A model generated the notes under the pieces. The model was not told the DNA's origin. It did not search any database and was given only the letters and a program-made list of their open reading frames with translations. Both the position numbers and the translations under genes were made by a program. DNA of 64,000 nt from Kumtagia yinganensis (GTDB lineage: Bacteria > Pseudomonadota > Alphaproteobacteria > Rhizobiales > Rhizobiaceae): assembly GCF_040081985.1 (NCBI RefSeq), contig NZ_JBEBMH010000021.1, positions 1 to 64,000 on the forward strand. Direction: 5' to 3'. Shown here piece by piece: positions 17,219 to 26,618 of this stretch. The number at the start of each line of letters is the position of its first letter. Position 1 is the stretch's first letter.

Positions 17219-18566
17219 TCAGACGGCGGCTGAATGCCTCGCCTTTCCATCGGCGAGATAGGCGTCGAACCGCGCGGCGACCGAGCGGACGAACGGTCTT
17301 GCCGCCTCGGTGATCTCGAAGAAGTCGCCCCTTCTCACAAAGGCCCGGCCGCCGTCGCCCGCCGCCAGTAACTCCGCCTCTTCATGCACTGCCCGGGCGG
17401 CCTGTCCGAACCGCGAAAGCAGTTCGGTGCGCGAGAAGCCGAAGTCGCACATCAGGCGTTCGATGACCCAGCCGCGGGCGCGGTCTTCCGGGCTGAGTTC
17501 AATGCCGCGCATGGCGGCCAGTCCGCCCTTGCCGACGAACTGCTCGTATTGGCAGGTGGCCGGCATGTTCTGGACATAGCCCTGCGGCAGGCGGCCGATC
17601 GACGACGCGCCCAGCCCGATGAGGATCTCGGCGCCGTCGGCCGTATAGCCCTGAAAGTTCCGCCGGAGATTTCCGTTGGCGGCGGCAATCCCCATGCTGT
17701 CCGACGGCTTGGCAAAATGGTCGAGCCCGATCGGGGCGAAGCCGGCGGCCGCGATTTTTGCCGCCGCCCGCACCGACTGGTCGAAGCGGGCTTTCGCATC
17801 CGGCAGGGACGCTTCGTCGATCATCTTCTGGTGCTTCTTGAACCAGGGCACGTGCGCATAGCCGAACAATGCGATCCGGTCGGGCGAAAGCGACAAGACC
17901 TGGTCCATGGTGGCATCGAGGGATTGCACTGTCTGGTGCGGCAATCCGTAGAGCACGTCGAGATTGACCGATGCGGCGCCGCGCGACCGCACATTGTCGA
18001 CCACCCATTGGGTCATCTCGAAGCTCTGCTCGCGGTTGATGGCTTTCTGCACCTGCGGATCGAAATCCTGCACGCCGAGGCTCGCCCTCGTCATGCCGAT
18101 CGCCGCCAACGCATCGAAACGCGCGTCGTCCATATCGCTGGGGTCGATCTCGGCGCTGATCTCGGCGCCGGGAAGGAAGCGGAACGAAGATCGCAGCGCA
18201 CCATCAAGCCGGACCATGTCGTCCGGCGAAATCAATGTGGGCGATCCGCCGCCGAGATGCAGCGCGCTTACTTCAACCTTCTGGCCGACGATATCGGCGA
18301 TCGTCTGGATCTCCTTCCGGAGCGCCGCCAGATACCGCCTGACCGGTTCGTAGGACCTCGTATGCTTCGTATGGCAGGCACAGAACCAGCAGAGCCGGTC
18401 AAAAGGGAATATGGATGTAGAGAGACAAAGCCGATCCGGCTGGCAGCGCTTCCAGCCAGCCGCGATAGGTGTCGGCCGATATTCCGGTGTGGAAATGCGG
18501 TGCCGTCGGATAGCTGGTATAGCGCGGCACCGGCGCACTGAATCGATCAAGGAGCCTGTGTGGCAT
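17219..18566 (-). pseudogene. hemN: Oxygen-independent coproporphyrinogen III oxidase, frameshifted
   Basis: The gene encodes a radical-SAM enzyme of anaerobic haem synthesis. From ATG 18566 the frame reads MPHRLLDRFSAPVPRYTSYP…LSLYIHIPF and hits a stop at 18399-18401. The rest of the protein continues in another frame with DRLCWFCACHTKHT…LHLGGGSPTLIS to the stop at 17219. In HemN the join reads PFCDxLCxFC, so two bases are missing within TTTTGACCGG on the coding strand. This removes the first Cys of the CxxxCxxC cluster-binding motif. The downstream part shows normal HemN motifs (GLPHQT, GLDHFA). Either the gene is newly dead or the two bases were lost in sequencing. The FixK box position favours ATG 18566 over TTG 18596. 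Confidence 0.85.
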
Positions 18567-18619
18567 GCTGCTGTCCCGCGAAACCTGTCGGGACAATCGC
18601 AGAACGGTGTCAGCCTTCC

Positions 18620-18633
18620 TTGATTTCGGTCAA
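18620..18633. promoter_or_regulatory. FixK/FNR-type box upstream of hemN
   Basis: TTGATTTCGGTCAA matches TTGA-N6-TCAA exactly. Its centre is about 60 bases from the hemN ATG, which puts a class II start near 18585, with an 18-base leader. hemN genes are established FixK/FNR targets in rhizobia. Confidence 0.75.
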
Positions 18634-18668
18634 CCGCGACCGCGATTTTGCCTCCGGACACGCTATGA

Positions 18669-21050
18669 TTATCCGGGCCATCGCCAGTCCGCCACCATGG
18701 GCATGTCGGCTCCATGCTTGCGGATATAGTGGTAGTGCTCGGTCAGCCGGTCGCGGATCGCCTGCTTTGCATAGACGGCGGCCGAACCCAGGCTCGGCAC
18801 CCGGTCAATGACGTCGGCGACCAGATGGAAGCGGTCGAGGTCGTTGCGCACGACCATATCGAACGGCGTGGTGGTGGACCCCTCCTCCTTGAAACCACGG
18901 ACATGCATGTTGTCGTGGTTGGTGCGCTTGTAGGCGAGCCGGTGGATGAGCCAGGGATAGCCGTGATAGGCGAAGATCACCGGTCTGTCCTTGGTGAACA
19001 ACTCGTCGAAATCGGCGTCGGGCAGGCCGTGCGGATGCTCGGTCTTCGGCTGCAGCGTCATAAGGTCGACGACGTTGACGACGCGTACCTTCAGGTCGGG
19101 AATATACTCTCGCAGGAGGTCCACGGCCGCCAGCGTCTCCAGTGTGGGAATGTCGCCGCAGCAGGCCATAACCACGTCGGGTTCACTGCCGCGATCGTTA
19201 CTCGCCCATTCCCAGATACCGATCCCGGCCGAGCAGTGCTTGATCGCCTCGTCCATGGTCAGCCACTGCGGCTGCGGCTGCTTGCCGGCTACGATGACGT
19301 TGATGCGGTTCCAACTGCGCAGGCAGTGGTCGGTGACGTAAAGCAGCGTATTGGCATCCGGCGGGAAGTAGACCCGGACGATATCGGCCTTCTTGTTCAC
19401 GACATGATCGACGAACCCCGGATCCTGATGGCTGAAGCCGTTGTGGTCCTGCCGCCAGACATGGGAAGTCAGCAGATAGTTGAGCGAGGCAATCGGCCGC
19501 CGCCAGGCAACCTCCTTCGATGTCTTCAGCCACTTGGCGTGCTGGTTGAACATCGAATCGACGATGTGGATGAAGGCCTCGTAGCAGGAGAAGAAGCCAT
19601 GCCTGCCGGTGAGCAGGTAACCCTCCAGCCAGCCCTGGCAGGTGTGCTCGCTCAAAATCTCCATCACCCTGCCATCGGGCGACAGGTGGTCGTCATAAGG
19701 ATACGTCTCGGCATTCCAGGTCCGATTGGTGACTTCGAATAGATCCTGCAGCCGGTTGGACGCTGTCTCGTCCGGGCCGAAGACGCGGAAATTTTGGGTG
19801 GCCGCGTTCTGCTTCATCGCGTCGCGCAGGAACAAGCCGCTGACTTTCGTCGATTCGGCATCCGCCCCTCCGGGCCGTTTCACCTCGATTGCGTATTCCT
19901 TGAAATCGGGCAGGCGAAGCGGCCGCTTCAGCGCCCCGCCATTGGCATGCGGATTGGCGCTCATCCGCTGCTCGCCGGTCGGCGCCAGCGCGGCAATCTC
20001 CGGTTTGAGCCGGCCTGCCTCGTCGAACAGCTCTCCGGGTTCATAGCTGCGCAGCCATTCCTCGAGCAGGCCCAGATGTTCAGGCTTTTCCATGGTGAAG
20101 GGCACCTGATGCGACCGCCAGAAATCCTCGGCCTTCTTGCCGTCCACCGTCTTCGGACCGGTCCATCCCTTTGGCGACCGCAGCACGATCATCGGCCAGA
20201 TCGGCCGTTCCGGCTTGCCGCCGCTTCGCGCTTTCTGCTGGATGGCGCGGATGTCGGCGAAGGCTCCATCCAAGGCAGCCGCCATCTTCTGGTGCATCGC
20301 TTCCGGATCGTCGCCTTCGACGAAGACCGGCGCGTAGCCGTAACCGCGGAACAGCGCCTCCAGTTCGCCGTGGGAAATGCGGGCGAGCACGGTGGGGTTA
20401 GCGATCTTGTAGCCATTGAGGTGCAGAATCGGCAGCACAACGCCATCGCTCGCCGGATTGAGGAACTTGTTGCCGTGCCAGGAAGTGGCGAGCGGACCGG
20501 TTTCGGCCTCGCCGTCACCGACGACACAGGCGACGATCAGGTCCGGATTGTCGAACACCGCCCCGAAAGCATGCGAGAGCGAATAGCCGAGCTCGCCGCC
20601 CTCATGGATGGAGCCGGGCGTTTCCGGCGCCGCGTGGCTGGGAATTCCGCCAGGGAACGAGAACTGCCGAAAAAGCCGGCACATTCCGGCCTCGTCCTGC
20701 GACACGTCCGGATAGAGTTCGCTGTAGGTGCCTTCGAGCCATGTGGCGGCAACGACACCCGGCGCCCCATGGCCCGGCCCGGCGATATAAAGCACGCTGG
20801 CACCGTCCCGCTTTATCACTCGGTTGAGATGGGCATAGATGAAGTTCAGTCCGGGCGTCGTACCCCAATGGCCAAGCAGGCGCGGCTTGATGTGCTCTTT
20901 TGTCAGCGGCTGACGCAGCAGCGGGTTGTCGAGCAGATAAATCTGTCCGACGGAGAGATAATTGGCCGCCCGCCACCAGGCATGGATCAGCCCCGACTCC
21001 TGCGGCGACAATGGCTGAGGGGCAGCGGCTTTCTTCTCCGAGGACGTCAT
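18669..21050 (-). CDS. xfp: Xylulose-5-phosphate/fructose-6-phosphate phosphoketolase
   Basis: This is a 793-aa thiamine-diphosphate enzyme that splits xylulose-5-P (or fructose-6-P) to acetyl phosphate plus a sugar phosphate. Seen in order: GPGHGAPGVVA, EGGELGYSLSHAFGA (the phosphoketolase signature), GDGEAETGPLATSWH for thiamine/Mg binding, HLNGYKIANPT, and later HQDPGFVDHVVNKKAD and PPDANTLL, all diagnostic of the family. Full length, no lesion. Start ATG 21050 gives the usual MTSSEKK… leader before LIHAWWRAANYLSVGQIYL; the open frame extends to 21557 but only as non-conserved sequence. A perfect FNR/FixK dyad 119 bases upstream suggests induction at low oxygen. No acetate kinase or phosphotransacetylase gene is nearby. 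Confidence 0.95.
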   Translation of the reverse strand: MTSSEKKAAAPQPLSPQESGLIHAWWRAANYLSVGQIYLLDNPLLRQPLTKEHIKPRLLGHWGTTPGLNFIYAHLNRVIKRDGASVLYIAGPGHGAPGVVAATWLEGTYSELYPDVSQDEAGMCRLFRQFSFPGGIPSHAAPETPGSIHEGGELGYSLSHAFGAVFDNPDLIVACVVGDGEAETGPLATSWHGNKFLNPASDGVVLPILHLNGYKIANPTVLARISHGELEALFRGYGYAPVFVEGDDPEAMHQKMAAALDGAFADIRAIQQKARSGGKPERPIWPMIVLRSPKGWTGPKTVDGKKAEDFWRSHQVPFTMEKPEHLGLLEEWLRSYEPGELFDEAGRLKPEIAALAPTGEQRMSANPHANGGALKRPLRLPDFKEYAIEVKRPGGADAESTKVSGLFLRDAMKQNAATQNFRVFGPDETASNRLQDLFEVTNRTWNAETYPYDDHLSPDGRVMEILSEHTCQGWLEGYLLTGRHGFFSCYEAFIHIVDSMFNQHAKWLKTSKEVAWRRPIASLNYLLTSHVWRQDHNGFSHQDPGFVDHVVNKKADIVRVYFPPDANTLLYVTDHCLRSWNRINVIVAGKQPQPQWLTMDEAIKHCSAGIGIWEWASNDRGSEPDVVMACCGDIPTLETLAAVDLLREYIPDLKVRVVNVVDLMTLQPKTEHPHGLPDADFDELFTKDRPVIFAYHGYPWLIHRLAYKRTNHDNMHVRGFKEEGSTTTPFDMVVRNDLDRFHLVADVIDRVPSLGSAAVYAKQAIRDRLTEHYHYIRKHGADMPMVADWRWPG

Positions 21051-21168
21051 TTGCGTACTCCGTTGTAAGGCAGCGGGCGGCCCGCCATGGCTTCTGGACA
21101 ATAGAGCAGTTGAAGGGAAAATCACGCTTCGATCCGCAATTGCTTCGGCCAAACCGGACGTTACCGCC

Positions 21169-21182
21169 TTGATTTCCATCAA
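21169..21182. promoter_or_regulatory. FixK/FNR-type box upstream of phosphoketolase
   Basis: TTGATTTCCATCAA is a perfect TTGAT-N4-ATCAA dyad, the FNR consensus itself. A class II start would fall near 21134, an 84-base leader before the phosphoketolase ATG. Confidence 0.75.
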
Positions 21183-21324
21183 GATGGAAGATCGGCCGGA
21201 ACGAGCGGGTAACAGTTTGGCAAACCCGCGCTGCCGTTGCCGCGATGGGAACCGGACCTGGCTTAAAAACGGTCGCGCCCTGTGGCCGATCGCGGTTGCT
21301 GGCTCTACCGCGAACCCCAGCCGG

Positions 21325-22608
21325 TCACGCGATAAGCGGCAACCCCATCTGCGTAACGCGCTTGAGGAACGGCGGCGCGGTGCGCACCTTTTTGAACGCC
21401 GGGTCGATGATGAAATCGAAGACGTCGCCTTCGTAACGCTCCAGCGCGAGCTGCAGATGGGTGGCCGCGCCGGATGCGTCATTGTTGAGGGCATGGAGGT
21501 GAGCCATGCCGTAGGCAGGCACCTCCCCCGCCTCGGCGTGATCTCTTGCGGCGTCAAGCATCGCTTCGGCCATGCCTTCCCTGCCGGATGACGACAGCCC
21601 CTTGCGACCCGCCTCGACGATGGCGCGCGCCGACTTGCTCGGATGCAAATTCACCAGCCTGTCCAAAAATTCGAGATAGCGCCCGCCGTCCCCCCGCGCG
21701 AGATAGAGATAGGCGAGGCCCTTGTAGGCCATCTGGTAGTCCGGCTCGTTCGAGGCAAGTTTCAGCAGCATCTGCTCGGAGATATCCATCTTGCCGAGCG
21801 TGAACAGGATGTAGGCCTTGGCCGATATGATCGATCGCGACTGCGGATCGAGGTGCTGGGCCTGGTCGATTTCGGCGAGCGCCTCGCGCGGATAGCCGGC
21901 ATAAAGCAAGGCCTCGGCAAACCAGTGGCGTGTCAGCGCCAGGTTCGGGTTCAGCCGGCGCGCATGTTCGAAGCGCCGCAAGGCGCGGTCGTATTGCAGC
22001 AGCCAGAAAAACTCGATGTTGGCAAGCACGGTCTGGGCCTGGTCCAGTGCCGGATCGAGCGCGATCGCCCGCTCCACCGCCTCCAGCGCGCCGATGTAAC
22101 CCAGCTTCTGCGTGGTCGCCCCGTACTCCCCGGCCAGCTTGTGGGCAATCGCCAGAGCCGTATGCGCCTGCGCATAGTCGGGATCGAGGCCGACAGCCTT
22201 CTCGAGGATGGCGACCGCTTCGGTCAGGCTTGCCCGCGTCCGCTTCTGCCAGAGATAGGTGCCCTCCAGATAGAGGTCCCGCGCACCCGTCGAGGGTTCG
22301 TGAGGTACGCCCGGCAGTCGCGCACCGTTGAGGCCGGAATTCACGCGCGGCAGCACGCGCGCGTCCAGCGCCGGCTGCGTGCCCCGCATGTTGAGCCACG
22401 CCGCCAGCGCGTGGCGGTCGGCGAAGACGGTCCCCTTCGTGCCGGGCATGCGCTGCACCGGCATGCCGCGCGATTTCTCCCAGCGTTTGACCGTGCGTTC
22501 GTCCTTGCCGAAGAACGCGGCGATGTCCTTCCAGCCGTTCAGCAACTTGTAGTCGCCGCCGGATCGCGCTTGGCCCGGCGGCACCGGGGATGTCCTGTTC
22601 TGCCCCAT
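21325..22608 (-). CDS. TPR protein with N-terminal helix-turn-helix
   Basis: This is a 427-aa protein. Residues about 15-65 form an excisionase/MerR-like DNA-binding segment (LLNGWKDIAAFFGKDERTVKRWEK, then VFADRHALAAWL). Roughly residues 95-410 are tetratricopeptide-type helical repeats, for example AVGLDPDYAQAHTALAIAHKLAGE and ALDQAQTVLANIEFFW. There is no enzymatic domain; in related proteins this N-terminus precedes TPR or cyclase modules. GGGAG before ATG 22608 decides the start. A regulatory or scaffold role is likely, but no target is evident. It is followed on the same strand by the phosphoketolase gene, with 274 bases and an FNR box between. Confidence 0.75.
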   Translation of the reverse strand: MGQNRTSPVPPGQARSGGDYKLLNGWKDIAAFFGKDERTVKRWEKSRGMPVQRMPGTKGTVFADRHALAAWLNMRGTQPALDARVLPRVNSGLNGARLPGVPHEPSTGARDLYLEGTYLWQKRTRASLTEAVAILEKAVGLDPDYAQAHTALAIAHKLAGEYGATTQKLGYIGALEAVERAIALDPALDQAQTVLANIEFFWLLQYDRALRRFEHARRLNPNLALTRHWFAEALLYAGYPREALAEIDQAQHLDPQSRSIISAKAYILFTLGKMDISEQMLLKLASNEPDYQMAYKGLAYLYLARGDGGRYLEFLDRLVNLHPSKSARAIVEAGRKGLSSSGREGMAEAMLDAARDHAEAGEVPAYGMAHLHALNNDASGAATHLQLALERYEGDVFDFIIDPAFKKVRTAPPFLKRVTQMGLPLIA

Positions 22609-22737
22609 CGTCTCCCGAACCGCTCGCCCCACTGCGCCGGGTCGTCTGCACAATCGAGGCTAGCGTTTTGCAACTTGCAGCGAAAGGGACGACTGTATCG
22701 ATTTGACTGGCAAAGGGAGGACGGAGAGCTAATCCCT

Positions 22738-23583
22738 TCAGCCTAGATGGGCCTCGGCCGCCTTAACGTCAGTATCCCCCCGGTGGTCGTTGCCGAACAG
22801 ATGGTCGAGGATGCGGCCTTCCAAACGGGCCAGTTCAGGCGAGCCGTGGCGGCGTGGGCGCGGCACGGCGACGTCCAAGTCGAGCGCGATGCGGCCGCTG
22901 TCGATCACCACCACACGGTCGGCCAGCGCCACCGCCTCGGCCACGTCGTGAGTCACCAGCACGGCTGTGAATTTCTGCTTCAGCCAGATGCGCTCCAGCA
23001 GTTGCTGCATCTCGATGCGGGTCAGCGCGTCGAGCGCGCCAAGCGGCTCGTCCAGCGCCAGGATTTTCGGCTGCCCCACCAGTGCCCGGGCCAGCGCCAC
23101 GCGCTGCCGCTGGCCGCCGGACAGCACGGAAGGCCATTCGCCGGCGCGGTCCGCAAGCCCAACTTCAGCAAGGATGTCAAGCGCCCGGCCGCGCGCTTCG
23201 GCGCCCTTGGCGATGCCGGTCAGGCCGACAGCGACATTGTCGGCGACGCGCGCCCAGGGCAGCAGCCGCGGCTCCTGGAACATGATGCGCGTAAGGCCAA
23301 AGTCCGCCTGGCCGCCGCCATGGTGGAGCGTGCCGGAACTCGGCCGGTCGAGCCCGGCCAGAAGCCGCAGTAAGGTGGACTTTCCGCAGCCGCTCTTGCC
23401 GATGATCGCCAGGAACTGGCCGGTCTTCACTTCAAGATCGATGCCGTCGAGCACGATCTTGTCGCCGAACCTCTTTCCGACGTTTCGGAACGCGAACGCC
23501 GTGGGTAGAACCGGGGAAGGCACGAGCCGCGCCACCGAGGCTGCCTCAAAGGCTCTTCGGGCGGCGGTGGTCGCAGCGGTCAT
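22738..23583 (-). CDS. ssuB: Aliphatic sulfonate ABC transporter, ATP-binding protein
   Basis: This is a 281-aa ABC ATPase of the nitrate/sulfonate/taurine group. It has Walker A GKSGCGKST, a Q-loop in MFQEPRLLPW (characteristic of the SsuB/TauB group), signature LSGGQRQRVALARAL, Walker B ILALDEPLGALD and switch THD. GAGGAG before ATG 23583 fixes the start. It is the last gene of ssuA-ssuA-ssuD-ssuC-ssuB on the minus strand, 24 bases after the permease. It powers uptake of alkanesulfonates as sulfur sources when sulfate is short. Confidence 0.92.
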   Translation of the reverse strand: MTAATTAARRAFEAASVARLVPSPVLPTAFAFRNVGKRFGDKIVLDGIDLEVKTGQFLAIIGKSGCGKSTLLRLLAGLDRPSSGTLHHGGGQADFGLTRIMFQEPRLLPWARVADNVAVGLTGIAKGAEARGRALDILAEVGLADRAGEWPSVLSGGQRQRVALARALVGQPKILALDEPLGALDALTRIEMQQLLERIWLKQKFTAVLVTHDVAEAVALADRVVVIDSGRIALDLDVAVPRPRRHGSPELARLEGRILDHLFGNDHRGDTDVKAAEAHLG

Positions 23584-23607
23584 GCGAAACTCCTCTGAGA
23601 CTGTCAC

Positions 23608-24387
23608 TTACGCGGTCTGGAACGCCGGATGCCACTGCAGCGACAGCCGCTCCAGCAGACGGGCAAGACTGTCGGCCAACTTGCCGAGCAGCGCATAGAT
23701 CAGGATCGACAGCACGACGACATCGATCAGCAGGAATTCGCGCGCCTGCATCGCCATGTAGCCGAGGCCGGACGAGGCCGAGATGGTCTCCGCCACGATC
23801 AGCGTCAGCCACATGATGCCCAGCGCATAACGCAGGCCGACGAAGATTGCCGGCAGCGCGCCGGGCAGGATGACGCGCGAAAACAGCTCGAAACGGGTCA
23901 TGCCGTAGATGCGGCCCATCTCGACCAGTTGCGGGTCGACGCTCTGGATGCCGAGCAGCGTGTTCACATAGATCGGGAAGAACACGCCCAGCGCCACGAG
24001 GAAGAGCTTTGCCTCCTCGTCAATGCCGAACCACAGGATGACCAGCGGGATCAGCGCCAGATGTGGTATGTTGCGGATCATCTGCAGCGTGGTGTCGGTC
24101 AGCCCGCGCGACAGCGCCGAAACGCCGTTCGCCAGGCCGAGCACAAAACCGATCGAGCCGCCGATGGCGAAGCCGGCAAGCGCGCGGGCGGTGCTGACCC
24201 CGATATTCTCGATCAACTCGCCGGTCACCAGCAAACGCCAGAACGCCTCCGCCACAGCCGACGGCGCGGGGAGCACATTGCCGGCAATGAAGCCGATGCG
24301 CGATGCCAGTTCCCATACCACGACGATGACGATCGGCAGCAGCCACCCGAGGCCACCCCGTCCAATCCTGCCGAAAGCCCGGTTCAT
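23608..24387 (-). CDS. ssuC: Aliphatic sulfonate ABC transporter, permease
   Basis: This is a 259-aa inner-membrane permease with about six helices. The binding-protein-dependent EAA loop is at …DPQLVEMGRIYGMTRFELFSRVILPGALP. Start ATG 24387 overlaps the ssuD stop as ATGA, so the two are coupled. Sequence such as RNIPHLALIPLVILWFGI is typical of SsuC. It forms the channel with SsuB and receives substrate from one or both SsuA proteins encoded upstream. Confidence 0.92.
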   Translation of the reverse strand: MNRAFGRIGRGGLGWLLPIVIVVVWELASRIGFIAGNVLPAPSAVAEAFWRLLVTGELIENIGVSTARALAGFAIGGSIGFVLGLANGVSALSRGLTDTTLQMIRNIPHLALIPLVILWFGIDEEAKLFLVALGVFFPIYVNTLLGIQSVDPQLVEMGRIYGMTRFELFSRVILPGALPAIFVGLRYALGIMWLTLIVAETISASSGLGYMAMQAREFLLIDVVVLSILIYALLGKLADSLARLLERLSLQWHPAFQTA

Positions 24388-25556
24388 GAAGAAGCCTGCA
24401 AGCGGCGGGCGCCATGGTGGCCCACTGCGAACTCGTTGGCGATGCGTTTGCCCACCTGGCGGCGCGAGGTGCCGAGCCCGAGTTCCGGGAACAAAAGTTC
24501 GGCGACCCGATATGCTTCCTCCAGATGCGGGTATCCGGAGCCGATGACCGTGTCGATGCCGACCGCCTGGTATTCGCGGATGCGCTCGGCCACCTGAGCC
24601 GGCGTGCCGACCAGCGCCGTGCCCGCCCCGCCGCGCACCAGCCCGACGCCGGCCCAAAGGTTGGGGGCGACCACCAGCCGGTCGCGCCGGCCGCCATGCA
24701 GTGCGGCCATGCGCCGCTGGCCGACCGAATCCATCTCCTTCAGGAAGCGCGCCTGTGCATTCTCGATCTGCGCGTCGGTGACATGCCTGATCAATTTTTC
24801 CGCTGCCGCCCAGGCCTCGTCCTCGGTCTCCCGCACGATGAAGTGGAGCCGGATGCCGAAACTCAGCTTGCGCCCCTTGGACGCGGCCTTGGCCCTGGCG
24901 CGCGCCAGCTTCTCGGCGACCGCATGAACCGGCTCGCCCCAGGTCAGATATTTATCGACCTGTTCGGCCGCCAAATCCTGTCCGGCGTCGGATGAGCCGC
25001 CGAAATAGACCGGCGGCACCGGCTTCTGCACCGGCAATATGTCCAGCCGCCCGCCCTCTACGCGATAATATTTGCCGTTGAAGTCGACCTGTTCGCCCGA
25101 CAGCAGGCCGCGCCAAACTCTGAGGAATTCATCGGCTTGCGCGTAGCGCTCGTCATGCGGCGTGAACACGCCATCGCCGGCAAGCTCCACCGGATTGCCG
25201 CCGACCACCACGTTGAGCAGCAGTCGCCCGTCGCTCAGCCGGTCGAGTGCGGCCGTCTGGCGCGCGGCGAAGGCCGGCGAAACGACGCCGGGCCGCAGCG
25301 CCACGAGGAATTTCAGCCGCTCTGTATAGGTAGCAAGGCCGGTCGCGGTGATCCACGAATCCTCGCAGTTCTGCCCGGTGGGCAATAGCACGCCGGGAAA
25401 GCCAAGCCGGTCGACGGCTTGCGCGATCTCCTTGAAGTAACCGAATTCCGGCGGCCGCTGCTGCTTCTCGGAACCAAGATAGCTGCCATCGCCATGCGTC
25501 GGGATGAACCAGAAAAAATCGAGCGGCCGTTCCGGCGATACGACATTGACGGTCAT
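24384..25556 (-). CDS. ssuD: FMNH2-dependent alkanesulfonate monooxygenase
   Basis: This is a 390-aa luciferase-fold enzyme that oxidises alkanesulfonates to aldehyde plus sulfite using reduced FMN. It opens LDFFWFIPTHGDGSYLGS, as SsuD does, with the GVLLPTGQNCEDSW and VVVGGNPVELAGDG segments and a C-terminal GSGYPHLEEAYRVAELLFPEL, all hallmarks of the SsuD group. AGGAAG nine bases before ATG 25556 decides the start; the longer frame adds only low-complexity sequence. No SsuE flavin reductase gene is in the window, so FMNH2 must come from a reductase elsewhere. The released sulfite would enter cysteine synthesis. Confidence 0.93.
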   Translation of the reverse strand: MTVNVVSPERPLDFFWFIPTHGDGSYLGSEKQQRPPEFGYFKEIAQAVDRLGFPGVLLPTGQNCEDSWITATGLATYTERLKFLVALRPGVVSPAFAARQTAALDRLSDGRLLLNVVVGGNPVELAGDGVFTPHDERYAQADEFLRVWRGLLSGEQVDFNGKYYRVEGGRLDILPVQKPVPPVYFGGSSDAGQDLAAEQVDKYLTWGEPVHAVAEKLARARAKAASKGRKLSFGIRLHFIVRETEDEAWAAAEKLIRHVTDAQIENAQARFLKEMDSVGQRRMAALHGGRRDRLVVAPNLWAGVGLVRGGAGTALVGTPAQVAERIREYQAVGIDTVIGSGYPHLEEAYRVAELLFPELGLGTSRRQVGKRIANEFAVGHHGARRLQASS

Positions 25557-25600
25557 GGGCGGGCTTCCTGTAGGTGGCGGGCGCTGTCGGGCCGAAGCGG

Positions 25601-26563
25601 TCAGTTGATTGGCGCTGCCCAAACGATCTCGCGCACGTTGATCTTGTTGGGGATCAGCTTCAATTCGAGGAATGTGTCGGCAATCGCCTGCTGCTGCGCC
25701 ACCACCGCGTCGGAGAGCGGACCCACCTCGATCCGGTAGCGGTCGATCGCTGCCTTCTGCGCGGCAAGGTCGATGCCGGTCGCTTCGGACGAGATGCTGG
25801 CCAGTTCATCCTTGTGCTCCGCCGCCCAGCGGGCGACACCCGACAATTCCTCGACGGCCGCCTTCAGCACGTCGGGATGCGCTTGCGAAAACGCCTTGCT
25901 GGCAAGATAGAACGAATTGCTGTCCAGGCCATCCGCCGTGGTCACCAGCGGCCGCGCATTGTGCTTGGCCTCGGCGATGGCGAAATACGGGTCCCATACC
26001 GCCCAGGCGTCGACACTACCGGTGGTGAACGCCGCCACCGCATCGGCGGGCGCGAGAAACGCCGGCACGATGTCGGAATAGGCGAGGCCTGCCTGCTTCA
26101 GCGCCTGCACGGTGAAATTATGCGAGCTGCAGCCCTTTCCGAACGCCACCTTCTTGCCCTTGAGATCGGTGACCGACTGGATCGGCGAGCCGTTCGGCAC
26201 CAGGATGGCGTTCTGCACGGCTGGCGAGCTTGCCGCATAGACCAGCTGCGCGCCGGCCGATTGCGCAAGGATCGGCGGCGTATCGCCGGTCACGCCGAAA
26301 TCCACGGCGCCGGCGCCCAGCGCCTCCAGCAGCGGCGGGCCGAACTGGAACTCGACCCACTTGACCTCCTCGACTCCGAGCGCCTTCAGCCTGGTCTCGA
26401 AGACCTTCTGCTGGCGGGCAGCGACGAGCAGGCTGCTGCTCTTCTGGTAGCCGATGCGAAACTCCTTTGGCGCACCGGCGGCCTTGGTAGGCAAAAGCGA
26501 CAGGCCGGGCGCCAGCAGCGCCGCGCCCAGGAAACCGGAAAGCAAAAAACGTCTGTTGAGCAT
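25601..26563 (-). CDS. ssuA: Aliphatic sulfonate-binding protein, copy 1
   Basis: This is a 320-aa periplasmic binding protein. Residues 1-30 are an export signal of the type …RRFLLSGFLGAALLAP. The mature part begins FRIGYQKSSSLLVAARQ and shows the SsuA/TauA fold segments VTGDTPPILAQSAGA, KGKKVAFGKGCSSHN and VDAWAVWDPYFAIAE. It lies 44 bases upstream of ssuD and 55 bases after a second, clearly paralogous gene. Two receptors for one permease suggest a widened substrate range. Confidence 0.9.
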   Translation of the reverse strand: MLNRRFLLSGFLGAALLAPGLSLLPTKAAGAPKEFRIGYQKSSSLLVAARQQKVFETRLKALGVEEVKWVEFQFGPPLLEALGAGAVDFGVTGDTPPILAQSAGAQLVYAASSPAVQNAILVPNGSPIQSVTDLKGKKVAFGKGCSSHNFTVQALKQAGLAYSDIVPAFLAPADAVAAFTTGSVDAWAVWDPYFAIAEAKHNARPLVTTADGLDSNSFYLASKAFSQAHPDVLKAAVEELSGVARWAAEHKDELASISSEATGIDLAAQKAAIDRYRIEVGPLSDAVVAQQQAIADTFLELKLIPNKINVREIVWAAPIN

Positions 26564-26618
26564 GGTCTTGCCTTTGGAGAAGAATTTTCCGGGACAACGG
26601 GCCTGCGTCGAAGGCCGA

